Source of the DNA: Gordoniibacillus kamchatkensis
Lineage (GTDB): Bacteria; Bacillota; Bacilli; Paenibacillales; NBRC-103111
Assembly: GCF_000829455.1 (NCBI RefSeq)
Contig: NZ_JXAK01000025.1
Location: forward strand, 32,281-96,280
Direction of reading: 5' to 3'
Length of the DNA stretch: 64,000 nucleotides
Position 1 is the first letter of the stretch. Every line of letters begins with the position of its first letter. Shown here in pieces: positions 51,464 through 60,003 of the stretch. The notes beneath the pieces are model-generated. The model had not been told where the DNA came from and made no database searches. It worked only from the letters and a program-made list of their open reading frames with translations. The position numbers and the translations under genes were made by a program.

Positions 51464-52636
51464 CTATGCCTTGCGGGATCGCTCGAATTCGCTGCGCACC
51501 GCTTGCAGCAGACCGCCATCGGTCAGCACGTCGTAGCCTGTCGCGGCGAGCGTTTTGGCGGCCAAAATCATGCCGTCCAGAGCCATGTCCTGCATCGCCG
51601 CATCGCGGAATTCCCGCGTATGCAGCAGCAGCTTGCGGTCCACGACTTTGATGTACGGATGGATGGCCGGGCAGCGCAGAGAGACGTTGCCGAGATCGAG
51701 GGAGCCGTGGTCTTTGCCCGTCTCGACTTGCTCGGGCGGAACGCCCAGCGCGGCGAGGTTGCGCTCGAAGGCGGCGGATAGCGTTTCGTTCGTGTTCAGC
51801 TCGTCGTACGAATATTCATAGTTCGACGTCTTGAGCGTGCAGCCGGTTTGCAGGGCGGCGCCTTCGGCGCAGCGCAGCACTTTGCGCACGACTTCGTCCG
51901 TATGTTTGCGCGAAGCCGACCGCACGTAAAACTGGGCGACGGCGTATTCCGGAATAATGTTGGCCGCCTTGCCGCCTTCGGTAATGATGCCGTGAATGCG
52001 TACGTGGCTCTCGAGCTGCTGGCGCAAGGCGCTTATGGAATTGAACAAAAGCAGCACGGCATCGAGCGCATTGATGCCCTCGTGCGGACTTGCCGCGGCA
52101 TGCGCCGCTTTGCCCGTATATTCGAACTGCAGGGCGTCCATAGCGAGCGATTGGCCGGAGCGTTCGTACGTATAAAACGGATGCGTCATCATCGCCGCAT
52201 CGACGTCGTCGAACAATCCCGCGGCGGACATCGGCACTTTGGCGCCCTTCGTTTCTTCTGCCGGCGTGCCGTATACGCGCAGCTTGCCGCCGGTTTGATC
52301 GAGCACCGATTTGAGGCCGACGGCGGCTCCGATACTCATCATGCAGATCAAATGGTGGCCGCAGGCGTGCCCGACTTCCGGCAGCGCATCGTATTCGGCA
52401 AGATAGGCGATCGTCGCGCCGGGTTTGCCGGAATCGTATTCGGCAATGAACGCCGTAGGGATGCCGAGGGTGCCGCGTTCGACGCGGAAGCCGTGCGCTT
52501 CAAGCTCTTCCGTCAGGCGGCGGCTGGCCAGCACTTCCTCGTGACCGAGCTCGGGGTTGTCCCCGATAAAGCGGGAGATGGACTTGAACCGCTCGGCGTT
52601 CTGATCTATCGTGGCAAATATGGCGGCTTTGGACAT
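51464..52636 (-). CDS. M20 family amidohydrolase
   Basis: A 390-residue metallo-amidohydrolase of the M20D/AbgB-like group. Metal and catalytic elements are EYDALPEVGHACGHHLI, GTPAEETKGAK and HPFYTYERS; the dimerisation domain carries YTGKAAHAAASPHEGINALDA. Relatives hydrolyse N-acyl amino acids or aminobenzoyl-glutamate. Monocistronic on the minus strand, with a terminator shared with the aldehyde dehydrogenase. The start follows GGAGC; no signal peptide. Confidence 0.9.
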   Translation of the reverse strand: MSKAAIFATIDQNAERFKSISRFIGDNPELGHEEVLASRRLTEELEAHGFRVERGTLGIPTAFIAEYDSGKPGATIAYLAEYDALPEVGHACGHHLICMMSIGAAVGLKSVLDQTGGKLRVYGTPAEETKGAKVPMSAAGLFDDVDAAMMTHPFYTYERSGQSLAMDALQFEYTGKAAHAAASPHEGINALDAVLLLFNSISALRQQLESHVRIHGIITEGGKAANIIPEYAVAQFYVRSASRKHTDEVVRKVLRCAEGAALQTGCTLKTSNYEYSYDELNTNETLSAAFERNLAALGVPPEQVETGKDHGSLDLGNVSLRCPAIHPYIKVVDRKLLLHTREFRDAAMQDMALDGMILAAKTLAATGYDVLTDGGLLQAVRSEFERSRKA

Positions 52637-52763
52637 CGTCTTGCATGCTCCTTTCGTTTCGCAGCTTACGGCAATTGGACTTAGCTTCTCGTTTTTCTTA
52701 TCATATCATAGGAGCGGAATGGAAGTCATACGGACCAAGCAGCTGGACAGAGGAGGAGCGTTC

Positions 52764-53066
52764 ATGCGCAAATACGGAGAAGAGCGGTTCGAGCCGCAGC
52801 GGTTCACGCTGCGCTGCGCCGAAGTGGAGCGCAGAGGGCAATGGGTGGACGTTTATTTGGACATGCAGCTCGCGGAAGGCGAAATATTGCCGCCAGGGCT
52901 CACCGAGCCTAGCGTGCTGGCCATTTGCGTGCCGGAAGGAGACGTCGTTCAAGTCGTGCTGCTCGACGAAGGGCTGGACTGCGAATTTCAGCTCGTGCCG
53001 GAGGAAGAAGCGTACGTGCGGGCGTTTGTACGGGACCGTTGCGCTGCGCTTGTGCGCGGGTTATGA
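52764..53066 (+). CDS. hypothetical protein (100 aa)
   Basis: Not recognised. ATG 52764 follows AGGAGGAG; an alternative ATG at 52719 would add 15 residues. The protein is small, acidic, soluble and probably beta-rich (WVDVYLDMQLAEGEILPPG ... EGDVVQVVLLDEGLDCEFQL). It precedes the GDSL esterase by about 125 bases. Confidence 0.6.
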   Translation: MRKYGEERFEPQRFTLRCAEVERRGQWVDVYLDMQLAEGEILPPGLTEPSVLAICVPEGDVVQVVLLDEGLDCEFQLVPEEEAYVRAFVRDRCAALVRGL

Positions 53067-53192
53067 ATTCGCGGCAGACGGGCGAAGCGAGCCGCGGCGC
53101 GAAGCGGAAAAAGACGTTTGCAACTTATGCCCAAATGAACTGCAGATGAATACGATACTATACAACCTTTTCATTTGGGGAGGCTGGAACGT

Positions 53193-53843
53193 ATGAAGGA
53201 AGCTTTGCGTTACCTGGCTTTCGGAGACTCGCTTACGGTCGGCTACGGCGCCCCGCCGGGGCAAGGGTTCGTTCCGCTGTATGCCAAATCGCTGGAAACG
53301 GCGACGGGCCGCGAAGTGGCGGTCGTCAACGCCGGCGTGAACGGCGCCACGACGCAAAACTTGCTGGATTCGCTGCGCACCGACCCGGAGCTGCGAGAGC
53401 GCGTCGAGCGCTCGGACCTGATCACGATTACCGCCGGCGGCAACGATCTCATTCAGGCGGCGCTGCCGTTCGTCTACGAAGGCGATGCCGCCATTTTGCG
53501 GTCGGCACTGCAAGCTTACGAGACGAACTACCGCGGCATCGTGGACGCCATTCGGGGCGCGAGGGCGGAAGGAAGCAGCAGCGCACTGCTCGTATTGATC
53601 GGCTTGTACAATCCGCTGCCGGTCATGGCTGAAGCCGCCGAGTGGGTGCGGCGCTTCAACGAATATTTGCAAAAGCTGGCGGCGGCTGACGTGCAAGTCG
53701 TCGACGTCTACGACGCTTTCGTCGGACGGGAACGCGAGCTGCTTTACTCGGATCATATTCATCCGAATGCCCGGGGCTACGCTGCCATCGCAGAGCAAAT
53801 TACCCGTTCCGTGCCGAACCGGCTGTATGAAACGATCGCATGA
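53193..53843 (+). CDS. GDSL-type esterase/lipase
   Basis: A 216-residue SGNH hydrolase. Block I is FGDSLTVGYG with the nucleophile Ser, block II NAGVNGATT, block III ITAGGNDL and block V SDHIHPNARG with the Asp/His pair. GGGGAGG lies nine bases before ATG 53193. No signal peptide, so it is likely cytoplasmic, in the manner of YpmR/TesA-like spore-former enzymes lacking export. Substrate unknown. Confidence 0.9.
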   Translation: MKEALRYLAFGDSLTVGYGAPPGQGFVPLYAKSLETATGREVAVVNAGVNGATTQNLLDSLRTDPELRERVERSDLITITAGGNDLIQAALPFVYEGDAAILRSALQAYETNYRGIVDAIRGARAEGSSSALLVLIGLYNPLPVMAEAAEWVRRFNEYLQKLAAADVQVVDVYDAFVGRERELLYSDHIHPNARGYAAIAEQITRSVPNRLYETIA

Positions 53844-53946
53844 ACGTTGCGGAACGCCGGCCTAGCGAAAGCGGCCGGTGCGATCGAACCCCGCCGCCAT
53901 GCCTTTTATTTAGAAGACGAGCCTGCTTCGCCTCTTCCTGCGGGAG

Positions 53947-53975
53947 TGGACAGCGGCTGGCGGTTTTTCTATGAT
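53947..53975 (+). promoter_or_regulatory. promoter of the SDR gene
   Basis: TGGACA (53947-53952) and TATGAT (53970-53975) with 17-base spacing, about 55 bases before the ribosome site. Confidence 0.65.
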
Positions 53976-54035
53976 AAAGGGGCATGGCGGTTTCTGTTAG
54001 GTTCGGTCGATCAACGTTCAGGAGGACTGGTTTGC

Positions 54036-54809
54036 ATGAATTACTTGCCATCATTTCGGCTGGAAGGACGCAAAGCTCTCGTTACCGGCGCCGGCCGCGG
54101 CATCGGACGAGCGATTGCGGTCGGGTATGCCGAAGCCGGGGCGGACGTCGCGCTTGTGGCCAGAACGCGCGAACAGCTGGAGGAGACGGCGGCTCTCGTG
54201 CGGGCGGCCGGACGCGAGGCGCTGGTCATCCCTGCCGATATCCGCGATGCGGATGCGGTCAGCGCGGCTGTCAAGACTGCGTCGGAATGGGCGGGGCGGG
54301 TCGACATTCTGGTCAATAACGCCGGCATGAACATCCGTACGCCGGCGCTGGAAGTAACGGAGGACGAATGGGAGACGATTATGCAGACGAATCTGAAATC
54401 GGCGTTTCTGTTCTCCCAGACGGCCGGCCGGCACATGAAGGAGCAGGGAGGCGGACGCATCGTCAGCATAGCATCGGTTGCCGGGCATGTCGCGCTGCGC
54501 ACCGGCGTCGTCTACGGCGCGACGAAAGCGGCGCTGATGCATATGACGCGGATTTTGGCGCTGGAGTGGGGCAAATACGGCATTAACGTCAACGCCCTCG
54601 GCCCGTGGTATTTCAAAACTTCGCTCACCGAGAAGCTGCTCGCGGATCCGGACTTTGTCGGCGACATTGTCGCGCGGACGCCGCTGCGTCGGATAGGCGA
54701 GCTTCCCGAGCTCGTCGGGCCGGCGGTGTTTCTCGCTTCCGACGCCGCCGCATACGTGACCGGGCAGACGCTGATGGTCGACGGCGGGATGACGATTTAC
54801 GGATTTTAG
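54036..54809 (+). CDS. SDR family NAD(P)-dependent oxidoreductase
   Basis: A 257-residue short-chain dehydrogenase. The cofactor motif is TGAGRGIGRAIA, NNAGMN follows, and the catalytic Ser (SIASVAG), Tyr and Lys (VYGATKAALM) are all present; the tail VTGQTLMVDGGMTIYGF is standard. Closest in style to gluconate 5-dehydrogenase or glucose 1-dehydrogenase. ATG 54036 follows CAGGAGG; the frame is open upstream but that part lies before the promoter. Confidence 0.9.
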   Translation: MNYLPSFRLEGRKALVTGAGRGIGRAIAVGYAEAGADVALVARTREQLEETAALVRAAGREALVIPADIRDADAVSAAVKTASEWAGRVDILVNNAGMNIRTPALEVTEDEWETIMQTNLKSAFLFSQTAGRHMKEQGGGRIVSIASVAGHVALRTGVVYGATKAALMHMTRILALEWGKYGINVNALGPWYFKTSLTEKLLADPDFVGDIVARTPLRRIGELPELVGPAVFLASDAAAYVTGQTLMVDGGMTIYGF

Positions 54810-54854
54810 CGTCAGCCGGCTCTTCGGATTCGGCAAACGGAGGCATCGCACGGC

Positions 54855-54891
54855 AAATGCCGGGCCACTCTTAGTGGCCTGGCATTTTTTT
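54855..54891 (+). terminator. terminator after the SDR gene
   Basis: AAATGCC-G-GGCCAC and GTGGCC-T-GGCATTT arms with seven T. Confidence 0.9.
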
Positions 54892-55018
54892 CGCGGCGGC
54901 TTTCTCCTGCCAGCAGCGTTTTCGGCATCACAGCCTCCAGCTAGGTGGAACCCCAAGCAAAGCCGCCCGATTCTCAATAAGATGGAGCGAGCGAACTTCG
55001 CGCAATGGGGGGATCTTC

Positions 55019-56185
55019 CTGAAATACGTCGTATTCAGCCGCGAGGACTGGCCTTCGTTTCCATACAAAGCTTATATTCAAAGGCTGCCTGAACGAGAAC
55101 AAATTTTGTTTTTCGGCGCTGACGGCAAACCGGATGATGACGCGAACGGCATCCGGCCCGTGTCGCTGCTGGACCTCGCCCGTTTGAACAGAGGCGAATA
55201 CGGAGCGGTCGTCACATCGCCTTATCTGCTCCCTTGCGTTCGCCTTATACAGCCCCGGATCGTCATCGCCATAGCGGAAAGACGCGATGAAGCGGACAGC
55301 TCCGAGACACTGCGGAAGTTTCACGGACTGATGGCGGCGCAAGCGGATCTGATCGCGACTTCATCCGAAAAAATCTATTTGGAAATGTGTTTTCGCTACG
55401 ATCACGTCTTGTATATGCCAAACGATATCGAGGAGAGCGGCACCGTGTGGACCGAGGCGATAAGCGCCAAGCTGCGGGGCGAGTCAACTGATGTATGGAT
55501 GCATCGCCAGTGGGAAGCGCAAGCCGCTTTTTACCGCAATTGGCACGAGCGCATCGGGGATCACGAGACGATCTGCTATTTGCTCGCGTCGTACCAATAT
55601 TTGCTCGGGCGATCGTCCGCCAAATCGTATTTGTCGCTGTCGTTCGAGCAAATGATGATCAAAGAATTTACGGATTGCCTGCGTACGCATTACCGTTTCT
55701 TTTCCGCAATGGATGCCAAGGAGGGCGATTTGGAGGCGGCCGTTCGGGTGTATGCGATTACGGCGCTGACTGATGAGGAGCGAAGCCGGGTGCGGGTATT
55801 GCAGGCTTACTTGGACCAAGGACGAACGGATTTGGCGAAGGCCGAACTGTTCCGTTTGAACGACGATTACCGAAACGCGATTGGGACGCTGCTTCGATCG
55901 GACGATCCGGAGGCGGGCTCGCATTTGCTCCGCTGTTACTTGCCGGTATACCGGTATCAAGAAGCCCTGCAGCTGCTGGAGCGAATCCGGAAGCAGACGC
56001 CCGAGCGGTATTTGGCCGATCTGCTGCGCGGGACGCTTGATATGCTGAGCGGAAAGCGGCATGAAGCGATTCACGCGTTTCTTCGGGCCGCGGCAAAAGA
56101 TTGGCTGCTGCTTGGGCACATGGCGGAACTGGAGCGTTGGGAGTTGGAAACCGAATTTGCTCTGGGGAGGCATCGGCATGCGTAA
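55019..56185 (+). CDS. glycosyltransferase-cluster protein with TPR-like C-terminus
   Basis: First gene of a three-gene unit. The frame is open well upstream of the first standard start (TTG 55106). Its N-terminus reads naturally from a CTG at 55019 (KYVVFSREDWPSFPYKAYI), which has a run of G seven bases before it, so a CTG start or a start-codon error is proposed. Residues up to about 150 resemble the N-terminal half of a GT-B enzyme (AQADLIATSSEKIYLEMCF, VLYMPNDIE). The rest is helical with TPR-like repeats (YQEALQLLERIRKQTPERYL). No complete catalytic domain is visible. Confidence 0.65.
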   Translation: MKYVVFSREDWPSFPYKAYIQRLPEREQILFFGADGKPDDDANGIRPVSLLDLARLNRGEYGAVVTSPYLLPCVRLIQPRIVIAIAERRDEADSSETLRKFHGLMAAQADLIATSSEKIYLEMCFRYDHVLYMPNDIEESGTVWTEAISAKLRGESTDVWMHRQWEAQAAFYRNWHERIGDHETICYLLASYQYLLGRSSAKSYLSLSFEQMMIKEFTDCLRTHYRFFSAMDAKEGDLEAAVRVYAITALTDEERSRVRVLQAYLDQGRTDLAKAELFRLNDDYRNAIGTLLRSDDPEAGSHLLRCYLPVYRYQEALQLLERIRKQTPERYLADLLRGTLDMLSGKRHEAIHAFLRAAAKDWLLLGHMAELERWELETEFALGRHRHA

Positions 56186-56909
56186 CGAAACGGTCCGGAA
56201 AGCGCGCGGCAACAGGCTGACGGCGATGCTGCAGGTCCGCAACGAAGCGGATAAGCATCTGGAAGCGGTGCTGCAGGATTTGACCGATTTTGTGGACGAG
56301 ATCGTCATTGTCGACGATGCGAGCACCGACGGAACCGTCAAGTTGTGCCGTTCTTTCGCCAAAGTTTCCAAACTGATCGAGCTCAAGCAATCCAGCTTTC
56401 ATCGAGAATGGGAATTGCGCCTTCTGCTTTGGAACGCTGCCTGCGAAACGAAGCCCGGCTGGCTGCTGTCGGTGGACGCCGATGAATTCTATGAAGACAA
56501 GGCGAAAGCGTGGATGAGGACGCTGATCGATCAGGACGAATATGATTGGGTCGGATTTCGCTTCTTCGACTTCTGGGGCGGGACGACACATTACCGGGAA
56601 GACCGGCTCTGGCAAATTCACCGCAGGCATACGCGCTCTCTCGTCCGTTACATTCCGGGCTATTATTACTTTTTCCCCCGCATGGATCATCACGTCCCCC
56701 GGCTGCCGCTCACTTATGCGGCTCTCCCCGGATTCCTGTCGGAATTGCGGGTCAAACATTATGGCTGGGCCGTCTCGCAAGAGGAACTTTACCGGAAATA
56801 CTTGCGCTATATGGAGCGCGATCCGAACGGGGAGTGGGGAAGCCTGGAGCAGTACCGTTCTATCTTGGACGAGAATCCCAACCTCGTGCCCTGGAAGGAG
56901 GAAGCGTGA
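56178..56909 (+). CDS. glycosyltransferase family 2
   Basis: A 243-residue GT-A enzyme. The nucleotide-binding start AMLQVRNEADKHLEAVL, VIVDDASTDGT and the metal-binding VDADEF (DxD) are present. An aromatic-rich acceptor region (YIPGYYYFFPRMDHH) follows. ATG 56178 has GGGGAGG seven bases upstream and overlaps the previous gene by eight bases. Likely cytoplasmic, transferring a sugar to a cell-surface glycan or protein. Confidence 0.85.
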   Translation: MRNETVRKARGNRLTAMLQVRNEADKHLEAVLQDLTDFVDEIVIVDDASTDGTVKLCRSFAKVSKLIELKQSSFHREWELRLLLWNAACETKPGWLLSVDADEFYEDKAKAWMRTLIDQDEYDWVGFRFFDFWGGTTHYREDRLWQIHRRHTRSLVRYIPGYYYFFPRMDHHVPRLPLTYAALPGFLSELRVKHYGWAVSQEELYRKYLRYMERDPNGEWGSLEQYRSILDENPNLVPWKEEA

Positions 56910-58027
56910 TGCGGGAAATAGGGATTTTGACGCACAGCTTTACGGACGCTTATAACGGTAACACCGACAAAATCTATGGAGGAGGGCTGGAGCGCTACCT
57001 GTACGATTTGTCCGGAGTCGTGAAGGAGCTCGGCTGCCGGCCGGTTATTCACCAGCTCTCCGCGAGCGGGTCGTTCCGCACGGAGCTGGAAGGGATTCGG
57101 GTCATCGGCTACGATTGCAAGCAGACAAACCTGGTCGAAGCATTCAACAGAATGAGCGCCGAAGCCGGCGACAAGATCGTTTATTCCAGCTTCATCTGGG
57201 AACCGATCGACTACAAACAAGGAAGCATCGGCATTTGCCACGGCATTAACTGGGATCATCCGGGGTTTTCCCCCGAGCATAAGTCAAACGTCGCCCGCAA
57301 CGTGCAGAACGCGTTGTCCCGGTTAAAGCGGATTGTATCTGTGGATTCCCATTTTGTGACGTTTTGCCGGGCGGTATGCTCTTTTGACGATCCGGAGCGA
57401 GTCGTGCTGCTCCCGAATGCGGTCGATACGGAGGAATATGTTCCTGCGGACAAGGAGAAATCGGAGCGGGACTGCCTCCGCATCCTGTATCCGCGGCGCA
57501 TCAGCATCGAGCGCGGCATCGTGCCGATGATGCTGGCCGCCGATCGCTTGCTGGCCAGCTACCCGCACGTCGCGATCGAATTTGCCGGCGAAGTGATTGA
57601 AGACAGCCTGCTGACGAAAGCGTTCCGGTTATGGCTTGGCGCCCATCCGCACCGGAATCGGATTCGGCATCAAGCCTATACGTTTGCGCAAATGAAAACG
57701 GCGTACCAGCGCGCCGACATTGCCGTTATCCCGACGATTTTCTCGGAAGGGACGTCATTTTCCTGTTTGGAAGCGTTAAGCTGCGGCTTGCCGGTCGTCA
57801 GCGCCAATGTCGGCGGATTGAACGATTTGATTATTGACGGCTTCAACGGCTTGCTGGTTTCGCCTACGGAAGACAAAATCTACGAAGCGATCAGCTCGTT
57901 GGTTGAAAACGAGCAGCTGCGGCGTTCGCTGGGGCGCGAGGCGCGGGCGACGGCACGTGCGTTCGACAAAGCGATCTGGAAACGGAAGTGGAGAACGATT
58001 ATCGCCGATTTCATGGAGTCGCCGTAG
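56909..58027 (+). CDS. glycosyltransferase family 4
   Basis: A 372-residue GT-B enzyme. The N-terminal GGGLERYLYDLSGVVKELG and the C-terminal nucleotide-sugar site PTIFSEGTSFSCLEALSCGLPVVSA, with the EX7E pattern, are intact. ATG 56909 follows AAGGAGGAAG and shares bases with the stop of the GT2 gene. Its 3' end overlaps the convergent GT2-TPR gene by 17 bases. Confidence 0.9.
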   Translation: MREIGILTHSFTDAYNGNTDKIYGGGLERYLYDLSGVVKELGCRPVIHQLSASGSFRTELEGIRVIGYDCKQTNLVEAFNRMSAEAGDKIVYSSFIWEPIDYKQGSIGICHGINWDHPGFSPEHKSNVARNVQNALSRLKRIVSVDSHFVTFCRAVCSFDDPERVVLLPNAVDTEEYVPADKEKSERDCLRILYPRRISIERGIVPMMLAADRLLASYPHVAIEFAGEVIEDSLLTKAFRLWLGAHPHRNRIRHQAYTFAQMKTAYQRADIAVIPTIFSEGTSFSCLEALSCGLPVVSANVGGLNDLIIDGFNGLLVSPTEDKIYEAISSLVENEQLRRSLGREARATARAFDKAIWKRKWRTIIADFMESP

Positions 58028-59987
58028 CCGGTCCGTTCCGCTCGCCTTGCTCGTCCGACCGTGCGGGAAGGACCCTAAAGAGCTGGCGCCAATCGCGATA
58101 ATCGTCCGGGAGCCTGCCGTAAAAGGCCGCCTTAGCGATCCGATAACAGGCAAGCGCCATATCGGCGCCGAGGCGGTCCGCGCACAGTCTAGCCAAGCCG
58201 GCAACGGGGATGTCTGGCTTAATGCCGCAAGATAGCGCGAGAATCGTATACAGAAGCAGCTCGGATGCATGGATCGGGGCTTTCGTTTCCGCTTCCTCGG
58301 TGCAGAGAGCTTCATACTGGCGGCACCATTGCCGCCGGTACGCCGCCGGAGCCTGCAGCATGCCGCTCACAATCGAGGGAGGAGCGGTTCCCGGACGAAT
58401 CGCGCCGTTTGCGTTCCGGTATAACCGGAGAGCCGCGTCCCAGGCGCCGATTTGGACAAGCGCTTGCCACGCGGGCAGCCAATCGAAATCGCCGTCAATT
58501 TGATTTTGCCGTTCTTCCAAACAGATCTGTATCCGAAGCAGGCGATCCCCGCCGAACAGCCGGGCAATTTCCCGCGCCTGTTCCGTACGCTGCCGTTTCC
58601 ACGCTGCGGCCCACCCGTAGCGAACGAGCGCCGGGTCGGCCGGAGCTTCCCGGAGCAAATCGCGCAGCTTGGCGTAAGCGGCATCGTCTTTATCGGCGAG
58701 AAAAAGAGCTATAGTTTCGAGCAGCGGAAGCAGGGGAACGCCGTCGAAACGGTTTTTGCATGCGTCATGCAAATAGGAGACGAGCTCTGCCGATCTGGCA
58801 TTCAAAGCGGACGGAAGGAGGATCGTCATCAGCTCCGGACTCAGCGCTTCGGGGTACGAAGCGAGCAGCGCGATCAGTCGCGACGAACGCTCTTGCAGCA
58901 AATGCAGCGGGACGAGCTCCGTCCACGCCGGCAAGTAGCCGGGACGGTACGAGAGCGCCCGCTCGTAATGGCTTGCCGCTTCCGCAAAACGCAGCAACCG
59001 GTCCCACACTTGGCCTGCCAGATAATGGGTCCGGTACGTGCCGCACCCGGAGGTGGACGAATATCGTGCGGATACGTCGCCACAGTGCAGCGCCGCTTCC
59101 AAAGCCCCTAAAGCTTGGACAAGCTTGCCTTGCCGGATCAGCACAAGGGCGCGGAGCTCGTGCAGATCGCTGAAGTCGGCGTATAGGGACAAACCGCTTT
59201 CGATGATTGACAAGGCGCGCTCGTCCTCGCGAAGCATGTAGAGGGAATACGCGCATTTCGCGAAAAGATCCGACAAATACCCCCGGTCCGTACTCGTTTC
59301 GGCGAGCAGCGGCAACAACGTACGGACGGCGGCCGGATAGTTTTCGGCCTGGAAGTATTCGGTGCCGAGCGCATAACGCAGCAGCGGATCTCCGGGCGTT
59401 TGCCGCAGAGCGGTCCGGATCAAGGCGAGATTGCGCCCCATTTTGTTTTTGCGCTCGATTTCCCGCTGCGTGTAGCCGTAATGCCGAATGATAAGGCGCG
59501 AGAAAGCAAGCGGCGAGCCCGGCATTTCTTCGATGCACGACGCCGCTTCCTCGTGGATACTGCCGCGAAAGCGGATGCGCGGGTCGTTTCTGAACAAGCG
59601 GCAGACGCTGTCGGTGACGTATTCGCGGCTGTCAGGCTCGCCGACGTAGCTGATCACATGCACATAATAGCCGAAGATGCGGGGATCCGCCAGCAGCGCC
59701 GCGACTTCCGCCGGGTCCCATCCGTCCGCCTGTTCGTCGGCATCCAGAACGAGAATCCAGGAGCGGGACGCATGTCGAAGCACAGCGTTGCGGGCTTTGG
59801 CAAAATCGTTTTCCCAGACGACCGGAATCACTTGCGCTCCGAAACGAAGAGCAACGTCAACCGTTCCATCGTCAGAGCCCGTATCGCCGACGATGATTTC
59901 GCCGGCTAGCCCGCGAACGGACGCGAGGCAGCGCTCCAAATGCTGAACTTCGTTGCGGACGATCATGCACAGGGAGATGTCCAACAT
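58011..59987 (-). CDS. GT2 glycosyltransferase with TPR repeats (paralogue 1)
   Basis: A 658-residue protein. The N-terminal GT2 domain has ISLCMIVRNEVQHLERCL, GDTGSDDGT and the DxD in LVLDADEQADG. From about residue 190 onward come TPR-type helices (DPLLRYALGTEYFQAENYPA ... AASHYERALSYRPGYLPAW). It belongs with the two paralogues encoded just upstream on the same strand, all sharing a block G-x-G-T-Y/G-T-G-T-Y/G-T-G-S-Y before a TPR. Resembles SunS-like and flagellin-type protein glycosyltransferases; protein O-glycosylation is inferred. Confidence 0.87.
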   Translation of the reverse strand: MLDISLCMIVRNEVQHLERCLASVRGLAGEIIVGDTGSDDGTVDVALRFGAQVIPVVWENDFAKARNAVLRHASRSWILVLDADEQADGWDPAEVAALLADPRIFGYYVHVISYVGEPDSREYVTDSVCRLFRNDPRIRFRGSIHEEAASCIEEMPGSPLAFSRLIIRHYGYTQREIERKNKMGRNLALIRTALRQTPGDPLLRYALGTEYFQAENYPAAVRTLLPLLAETSTDRGYLSDLFAKCAYSLYMLREDERALSIIESGLSLYADFSDLHELRALVLIRQGKLVQALGALEAALHCGDVSARYSSTSGCGTYRTHYLAGQVWDRLLRFAEAASHYERALSYRPGYLPAWTELVPLHLLQERSSRLIALLASYPEALSPELMTILLPSALNARSAELVSYLHDACKNRFDGVPLLPLLETIALFLADKDDAAYAKLRDLLREAPADPALVRYGWAAAWKRQRTEQAREIARLFGGDRLLRIQICLEERQNQIDGDFDWLPAWQALVQIGAWDAALRLYRNANGAIRPGTAPPSIVSGMLQAPAAYRRQWCRQYEALCTEEAETKAPIHASELLLYTILALSCGIKPDIPVAGLARLCADRLGADMALACYRIAKAAFYGRLPDDYRDWRQLFRVLPARSDEQGERNGPATATP

Positions 59988-60003
59988 GGCGGCCGCATTC
60001 CTC

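Noticed and set aside
53063..53149. 28-codon open frame after the 100-residue hypothetical gene
   Set aside because: Only the ATGA overlap supports it; composition is basic and random-looking with no ribosome site.
55005..55022. Leader peptide MGGSS before the glycosyltransferase-cluster gene
   Set aside because: Five codons with no ribosome site of its own; the G-run fits better as the ribosome site for the CTG.
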